A stretch of 64,000 bases of DNA from Burkholderia pyrrocinia (lineage in GTDB: Bacteria > Pseudomonadota > Gammaproteobacteria > Burkholderiales > Burkholderiaceae): positions 434,001-498,000 of the forward strand of contig NZ_CP070977.1 in assembly GCF_018417535.1 (NCBI RefSeq), in the 5' to 3' direction. Positions 58,952 to 64,000 of the stretch are shown here, one piece after another (position 1 is the first letter of the stretch; every line of letters begins with the position of its first letter). The notes under the pieces are model-generated. The model saw only the letters and a program-made list of their open reading frames with translations, was not told the origin of the DNA and did not search any database. A program made the translations under genes and the position numbers.

Positions 58952-58952
58952 C

Positions 58953-60116
58953 ATGAGCATCAACACAGATCTCGAAACCGACCGCATGCAACGCTGGCGC
59001 CTGGTCCTGGGCGGTGATGCCCAGGACAGCTGCGGCGCGACACTCCCCACAGACCTGGTGCGTGCCGATAGTGCCCTTGGCGCGCTATATGACAGCGAGC
59101 GTCAGGGCGGTCTTGGTGCCAGCAACCCCAATATTGCCCGCTGGCTGGGCGACATTCGCGAGTTCTTTCCGACGCCCGTCGTCCAGGTCATGCAGCAGGA
59201 TGCGCTGGAGCGTCTGAACTTGCGCAAGATGCTGCTGGAGCCGGAACTGCTCGAGTCGGTGGAGCCGGACGTTCATCTCGTTGCGAGCCTGATGTCATTG
59301 TCGCGCGTGATGCCGGCCAAAACCCGTGACACAGCGCGCAGGGTCGTGCGGCGCGTGGTCGAGGAACTAGAGCGACGACTGGCCGAGCCGATGCGCCAGG
59401 CAATACGAGGCAGTCTCAACCGCGCGGAACGCAACCACCGGCCGCGCCTGAGTGAAATCGACTGGCATCGCACCATCCGCGCGAATCTTTCGCGTTATCT
59501 GCCCGACCGGCGTACGGTGATTGCGGAAAAGCTGGTCGGTTATGCGCGAAAACGTTCGGCGTTGCGCGACGTCGTTCTCTGCGTCGATCAAAGTGGATCG
59601 ATGGCTGCATCGGTGGTCTACGCGGGGGTGTTCGCGGCTGTAATGGCATCCCTGCGGGCCGTGCGTACCCGCATGGTCGTGTTCGACACCAATGTCGTCG
59701 ATCTGACTGACGAAACGAGCGATCCCGTAGACCTGCTGTTCGGCGTACAGCTGGGTGGCGGCACCGACATCAACCGTGCACTGGGCTATTGCCAGCAGGT
59801 GATCAACCGTCCCGAGCAAACAATTCTGGTGCTGATCACCGATCTATACGAAGGCGGGAATCAACAACAGATGCTGCAACGTGCCGCGGCGCTCAAGGCT
59901 GCGGGCGTCAACGTCATCTGCCTGCTTGCGCTGGCCGACAATGGTGCGCCTGGCTACGATCATCAGAACGCGACCCGATTCGCCGCGCTGGGTATCCCCG
60001 CTTTTGCCTGCACGCCCGATCGATTTCCGGAGTTGATGGCTGCTGCGATCCAGAAGCAGGACATTGTGCTCTGGGCGGCTCAACAGGGTTTCGTCACCAA
60101 TCGCGCAGATCGGTAA
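58953..60116 (+). CDS. VWA-domain protein, MoxR partner
   Basis: The 387-residue protein has a helical N-terminal half (Arg-rich, RRVVRRVVEELERRL) and a C-terminal von Willebrand A domain with an intact MIDAS: CVDQSGSMA (DxSxS, about residue 211), GGGTDINRAL (Thr) and ITDLYEGG (Asp). VWA proteins bind MoxR ATPases and present ligands through the bound metal. It is the last gene of the operon. Confidence 0.92.
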   Translation: MSINTDLETDRMQRWRLVLGGDAQDSCGATLPTDLVRADSALGALYDSERQGGLGASNPNIARWLGDIREFFPTPVVQVMQQDALERLNLRKMLLEPELLESVEPDVHLVASLMSLSRVMPAKTRDTARRVVRRVVEELERRLAEPMRQAIRGSLNRAERNHRPRLSEIDWHRTIRANLSRYLPDRRTVIAEKLVGYARKRSALRDVVLCVDQSGSMAASVVYAGVFAAVMASLRAVRTRMVVFDTNVVDLTDETSDPVDLLFGVQLGGGTDINRALGYCQQVINRPEQTILVLITDLYEGGNQQQMLQRAAALKAAGVNVICLLALADNGAPGYDHQNATRFAALGIPAFACTPDRFPELMAAAIQKQDIVLWAAQQGFVTNRADR

Positions 60117-60227
60117 GAAAGCGCTGATGCGATCAGTGGTGCATGCGAGGATATGATTCGATATTTTGACTGACAAAATAGATCGCTATTGCAATGCGAT
60201 ATAGATTGTAAAGAGAAGGGAAACTCC

Positions 60228-60686
60228 GTGAAACGCTGCACAACACGGCACGGTGGTCGGCGAGCATTAACGAAAGAGATGTTGTTGCCGTTGTCCACTG
60301 AAAAGGTGCGATCGTTGTCGCTGGAGAACCATATGGCGCTAGCCGCGGTTCGGTCAGGAAACGGAAATTGCGATCAGGTCACTTGCCTGTTGCGCGTCGT
60401 CTACTTGGCGTTCTACATGCGTAGCGAGACTGCGTCTGGGTCGGATCTCGACCTCTACCGCCGAGCCGAGGCTGTGCTGGATGCCTGTATCGCACGGGCC
60501 GAGAGCGGCGAGGTGTGGACGCTCCAGGGTGACGAATTGGCAGGCGTGGAGCGCGTGTTGGTCGTGCATGACGAACAACTGGCCGCAATCCCCAAGCATC
60601 GCTATCTGGAAGCTTGGGATCGGCTACAACGTTTCATCAGTGGGACAGGGCGTTCGCCGATTCCGGAAGGGGAAGAGCTCGCATAA
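60228..60686 (+). CDS. Hypothetical protein, 152 residues
   Basis: A GTG after AAGAGAAGGG opens a gene for a soluble protein beginning KRCTTRHGGRRALTKEMLLPL and continuing with helices (LLRVVYLAFYMR; RAEAVLDACIARAESG; YLEAWDRLQRFIS). Proteins with a related basic start and LSLxNHxALAAVRxG core are found in Burkholderia accessory regions; no function is known. No signal peptide or catalytic motif is seen. Confidence 0.72.
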   Translation: MKRCTTRHGGRRALTKEMLLPLSTEKVRSLSLENHMALAAVRSGNGNCDQVTCLLRVVYLAFYMRSETASGSDLDLYRRAEAVLDACIARAESGEVWTLQGDELAGVERVLVVHDEQLAAIPKHRYLEAWDRLQRFISGTGRSPIPEGEELA

Positions 60687-60884
60687 TGGACGAGACAGAC
60701 CGGTCCTTAGCCGCTGTCTTCAGCGAGAGAGAGGATGGCCTGCCCTGACATAAGAAGTGCGGTTACTTGCTCGCCGGCACCGGCTCGGATGGCGAACGAG
60801 TTGGTGCGATGCACAGCTTGATCGTTGGCCGGATGGCGACGCACAAGACATCCCGACCGAGTGTTTATATTGAAGGATTCTCGG

Positions 60885-61460
60885 ATGCAAAGTTTGGTGC
60901 GATCGTTGGCGTTTCGGGCGCTCGCCTCTCCAGAAACCAATGATCATGAAGTGCGGATCGTCATTGATGGCGAGGACATCATTGATCGCCTAAGCCCAGC
61001 GATAGGACTCGATCCAATAGATTTCTTCGAGCAGCATGCTCTGCTTCAGGGTGGGCGCGCCGTGATTGCTCGCTGCGATTGCGGCGTCAGGGGTTGCGGT
61101 GATTGGACTGCCAAGATTACGGTTGGCGACACCTTTGTCGAATGGAATGCAGATGTTATCGGAACACTTCGGTTTCCATCTGACGCCTACCGCAGGTGGA
61201 CAGTCGGAGCGGCAAACGACCGTGGGTGGGAAGACGCAAACCGCCGGGCTGAGCGACTTGTTAGTGAAGTTCTGGCCGGCATGCACTTGGATGACGGGAA
61301 GGTTTTTCAGTGGGCGAGCGCGCGCATTGCCCCTGGACAGATCAAGCTCTCGTTCTGGGGCGATGGAGAACAGTCGTTTCTGAGCATCGACTGGGATGCA
61401 GTACGAGTCGATACTGCGGTGGCTGCGGCCATGTCGTTTCGGCACGAACGAGGGCGCTGA
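60885..61460 (+). CDS. Hypothetical protein, 191 residues
   Basis: The ATG at 60885 has GAAGG eight bases upstream. The product starts MQSLVRSLAFRALASPETND and carries a Cys-rich turn (VIARCDCGVRGCGDW, about residues 60-75) that could bind a metal. A conserved-looking FVEWNADVIGTLRF strand and an aromatic C-terminal part (IKLSFWGDGEQSFLSIDWD) follow. It is probably cytosolic. No family was recognised; it may be an immunity-like or orphan accessory protein. Confidence 0.65.
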   Translation: MQSLVRSLAFRALASPETNDHEVRIVIDGEDIIDRLSPAIGLDPIDFFEQHALLQGGRAVIARCDCGVRGCGDWTAKITVGDTFVEWNADVIGTLRFPSDAYRRWTVGAANDRGWEDANRRAERLVSEVLAGMHLDDGKVFQWASARIAPGQIKLSFWGDGEQSFLSIDWDAVRVDTAVAAAMSFRHERGR

Positions 61461-61970
61461 TTCGGCGCCCTGGAGGAGCGTATTTTTCGTGCCAGTAGTA
61501 GCCTGCGCTCCAGTCCGTGAAATCAAATTGGCAAACGGCGTCGACAGTCGGTTTATTGGGACTGTTGGACCAGAGTGGCGGTCCCGGAACCGGAGTCGAA
61601 CCGGCACGCCTTAAGGTTGAGGATCTTAAATCCCATGCGCGGACCAATCTCGCCGTCTGAGCGGTAGTGGCGGGACTCCGATCAGTCGAACATGGCACCA
61701 ACGGGTTATGTCCGATGCTCCAACCGGGCGTGAGCTAGAGGTCCAGTAAAGTGGGTGCAGACAGTGAAATCCATCAGCCCAAAATCTCTCATACGAACGA
61801 TAGTCGACCCTTTCCGTTGCCTAAAAGTTGGGTAGTATGGGAAGGTAGTGGAATAGACCAAACTAACTCGTTTGGCGATGGAGAAACTCGTACGAACGTC
61901 GCTGAATCACCACGGGCGGAAGAGTTCTGGTGCCGAGTGAGTTGTATATTTTTAGAATCCGTCAAGAACG
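61461..61970. other. 510-bp region with a degenerate tRNA
   Basis: No protein gene is supported. The one recognisable feature is a tRNA-Leu-like sequence on the minus strand (61576-61662). The region between 61740 and 61970 is more A/T-rich than the core and leads into the GNAT gene. Confidence 0.6.
61576..61662 (-). pseudogene. Degenerate tRNA-Leu (UAA)
   Basis: On the minus strand the D-arm GGCGAGATTGGT, the anticodon loop TTTAAGA (anticodon TAA) closed by GGGA/TCCT, a long variable arm and a perfect T-arm core (CCGG TTCGACT CCGG) line up as a leucine tRNA. The acceptor stem is damaged: GCTCAGA pairs with TCCGGGA at only about five of seven positions, and the 3' end reads CCGCCA. It is a tRNA relic, or a divergent mobile-element tRNA. 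Confidence 0.6.
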
Positions 61971-62474
61971 ATGAATGTTACTATCCGTGAAGCAACGTTG
62001 GGTGATCTTTCATTTATCGTTCAGCAATATGATGAAGGAGTGTCAGGTGGCCATTTCTCTGGGCAGCCTCATGTATCTACATCGCGCATGTGGCAAGAGT
62101 GGCTGACAAAGCGTTGCATGGTTCGGCAGTGTTTTCGGCCGGATGGAACATACTTTGTTGAACCTGTTTCAATTACGACGTTGCTGGCAGAAGAAAACGG
62201 AAAGCCTGTCGGGCTATTGCTCTCGTCGCCAGAAACGCCTCCTGATACATCTAGTATCGAGATTTATATGCTCAGTGTATCTAAGTTCGCCCGGCAGCGT
62301 GGTGTCGCGTCGTCAATGATTCAGTTTGAAGAGGGGCGGCATGTGAAAGGAACCAGTTTTTATGCTCGATGCTATAGAAAATCAACGTGGGCAATTAATT
62401 TGTTTAGAAAGCATGGTTATCGTATCGAGCGTATATCCCTCAATTTGGGTATGCATTATCTAAAAAAACCTTGA
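61971..62474 (+). CDS. GNAT-family N-acetyltransferase
   Basis: The 167-residue protein starts with MNVTIREATLGDLSFIVQQYDEG and has a GNAT core: IEIYMLSVSKFARQRGVASSMIQF (acetyl-CoA loop RQRGVA) and the closing AINLFRKHGYRIER motif. The acetyl acceptor is unknown. The gene is clearly more A/T-rich than the core genome, which suggests transfer. It stands alone between the tRNA relic and the OLD-like ATPase gene. Confidence 0.85.
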   Translation: MNVTIREATLGDLSFIVQQYDEGVSGGHFSGQPHVSTSRMWQEWLTKRCMVRQCFRPDGTYFVEPVSITTLLAEENGKPVGLLLSSPETPPDTSSIEIYMLSVSKFARQRGVASSMIQFEEGRHVKGTSFYARCYRKSTWAINLFRKHGYRIERISLNLGMHYLKKP

Positions 62475-62777
62475 ATGGGAGGGGCGAGCCTAAGTGCGGA
62501 GAATTTTGGTGGTGTAAGGAAATCGTCAATCATCAATGAGAATCTCTCCGATCTTTTGTGTGCGAGGTATAAATTTATGACCGAGGAGGGCTTTTATGCC
62601 ACGTAAGCGTGAGGATGAAGTGACGATCGAACCGAATCATGCTTGAGCATGGTTCTATGAGTGATCAAGTAACTGGTGTCTAGGATGCTGGCCTGAGAGA
62701 CGAGCAACTCACTAGTAACCATCATTGCTCTTGACAATTGGCGGCGCCAGTTCGACCATGGCTGCTTGCTGAAAACG
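62475..62777. other. 303-bp intergenic region
   Basis: Only very short frames are present, for example at about 62577. No RNA gene or repeat was recognised. It probably contains the promoter of the ATPase gene. Confidence 0.5.
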
Positions 62778-64000
62778 ATGAACATTCCCGGGGGAAATGT
62801 GACCACGCGATCAAAGCTCGTGCGCATGACAGTGCGCAATATCGGTTGCATCGGAAACGAAGGCATCACGGTTGAACTCGACGACATTGTTTGTCTTGTT
62901 GGCCGGAACAATTCCGGAAAATCCACCATACTTCGAGCGTATGAGCTGGCGAAGGGAGCGCAGTCGTTTGATATAGCACGTGATCGATGTCAGTCCGCCG
63001 CTGATGATCAACCATCAGAGATAGAACTTGAGGCTCATATTCCTAAGAATATCGGGAATGTTCACGAGAAGTGGAAAATAGAAAGGGACGCGTTGCTGAT
63101 AGTCCGAAGCCGCTGGCAATGGGCGGCGCCGGATTTTCAGCGCTCACGATCTACTTGGGACCCGGAGATTGACAATTGGGCAGAGGACGGAAAGGCCGGT
63201 GGTGCAGACCCGGTTTTCAACTCAAGGTTGCCACGTGTACTTCGGATTGGATCGTTGGACGACGCGGAGAGTACGGAAAGCAAGCTCTTGACTCTTGCAT
63301 TGACACCTCTCCTTGCCGTTATTGAGCAAGAGCGAGCTGCCTCAGACTCGCCTTTGGCGAAGGCGCTTGCATCCGTGATTGCGCACATCAATGGATTGAG
63401 CGCCGATCATCAGGATCATTTCAACAAGATCGCCGAGAAGGTTACAGAAGGGTTTAAGGGGATTTTTCCGAAACTCGATGTGCGATTGAATATCGCTGCT
63501 GCACCTTGGGCACCCAAGATTGAAGGGCTAGTCAAGGAAGGATCTGGTCTCCGAATCAAGGACGGAAAAGCTGACACATCGTTGGTTCAGCAAGGCACTG
63601 GTGCACAGCGAGCACTTTTTTGGGCCATGCTTCAGGTGCATAACGAACTGACGAGAGATAGAGAGCTTCGAGAAGCACATGGTAAAAGGCTAGCAAAGGA
63701 ACTCGCTGACGAAAAGAAGGCGCAGCAAAAGGCCGGAGCGAACCTCGATAAACTGGCTGAAATTGAAGCTCGGATAGCCGCCTTTAACGATGGCGGCGCT
63801 ATCCCGGAAAGTCCGGACGATCCCGCATTTCCGGGCTATCTGTTGCTGATTGACGAGCCAGAGAACGCACTTCATCCAATGGCAGCCCGCGCAGCACAGC
63901 GACACCTTTATAAGCTTGCGGAGAGCGCGGACTGGCAGGTGATGATGACTACTCACTCCCCGTATTTTATTAACCCTCTCGTCGACCATACGACGATTAT
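62778..64000 (+). CDS. OLD-like AAA ATPase (partial, cut by window end)
   Basis: The frame is open from the ATG at 62778 to the last base (407 codons, no stop). Visible are MTVRNIGCIG at the start of the ATPase core, Walker A GRNNSGKST (about residues 43-51), a long coiled-coil section with KELADEKKAQQKAG (about 310), a signature-like QQGTGAQRALF (about 275), Walker B YLLLIDEPENALHP (about 355) and the H-loop TTHSPYF. This is the SMC/OLD type of ABC ATPase, which often continues into a TOPRIM nuclease. Such proteins occur in phage defence (for example Gabija GajA). Whether a nuclease domain and a partner gene follow cannot be seen. Confidence 0.85.
   Translation, partial: MNIPGGNVTTRSKLVRMTVRNIGCIGNEGITVELDDIVCLVGRNNSGKSTILRAYELAKGAQSFDIARDRCQSAADDQPSEIELEAHIPKNIGNVHEKWKIERDALLIVRSRWQWAAPDFQRSRSTWDPEIDNWAEDGKAGGADPVFNSRLPRVLRIGSLDDAESTESKLLTLALTPLLAVIEQERAASDSPLAKALASVIAHINGLSADHQDHFNKIAEKVTEGFKGIFPKLDVRLNIAAAPWAPKIEGLVKEGSGLRIKDGKADTSLVQQGTGAQRALFWAMLQVHNELTRDRELREAHGKRLAKELADEKKAQQKAGANLDKLAEIEARIAAFNDGGAIPESPDDPAFPGYLLLIDEPENALHPMAARAAQRHLYKLAESADWQVMMTTHSPYFINPLVDHTTI

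Noticed and set aside
61751..61990. 79-codon frame overlapping the GNAT start
   Set aside because: It overlaps the well-supported acetyltransferase gene, has no family similarity and no clear ribosome site.

Overview
The window is a high-GC betaproteobacterial chromosome segment, almost certainly from Burkholderia and probably the B. cepacia complex. The evidence is gene content and order (yciO-site-2 protease-trpS-methyltransferase-dapA-bamC; lpxH-ppiB-ppiA-TPR-cysS; accA-tilS-lysC-tRNA-Ser) plus a Burkholderia-type contact-dependent inhibition locus (bcpAIOB).

Positions 1 to about 29,770 are core genome. They hold housekeeping genes for tRNA charging and modification (trpS, cysS, tilS, trmJ), lysine and cysteine synthesis (dapA, lysC, cysE), the cell envelope (bamC, lpxH), proline isomerases (SlyD-like, PpiB, PpiA), DNA repair (mutS, an AlkA-like glycosylase) and fatty-acid synthesis (accA). 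One scar interrupts this: between mutS and an FAD-dependent oxidoreductase lie a truncated IS110 transposase, two lipoprotein genes and a second, degenerate copy of the first 24 codons of mutS.

The tRNA-Ser(GCU) gene at 29,677-29,770 appears to be the left edge of a long accessory region that runs to the window end. Next to it lie a small mobile-element protein and two plasmid/ICE-type genes (DUF932 and DUF4942) joined by a deletion, then two paralogous zinc-ribbon/glycine-zipper proteins with a 42-residue membrane microprotein between them. A complete bcpAIOB locus follows (33.5-45.3 kb): a 3135-residue BcpA whose C-terminus is a predicted nucleic-acid/nucleotide deaminase toxin, its immunity protein, the BcpO lipoprotein and the BcpB transporter. 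A lipoprotein cluster comes next (CsgG-like, DUF4810, DUF799), then a CPBP membrane protease, a small membrane protein and a protein with five zinc-ribbon repeats. An intact IS3-family (IS2-group) element with a perfect 5-bp target duplication sits just upstream of a tightly coupled five-gene operon: SWIM zinc finger, DUF5691, MoxR AAA+ ATPase, DUF5682 and a VWA protein.

The right end holds two ORFans, a degenerate tRNA-Leu(UAA), a GNAT acetyltransferase and the first 407 codons of an OLD-like AAA ATPase cut by the window edge. The most system-like elements are the CDI locus with its deaminase toxin and the SWIM-DUF5691-MoxR-DUF5682-VWA operon. The operon has the make-up of a MoxR/VWA NTP-dependent system of unknown target. 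The OLD-like ATPase may be part of a defence module that continues past the window.
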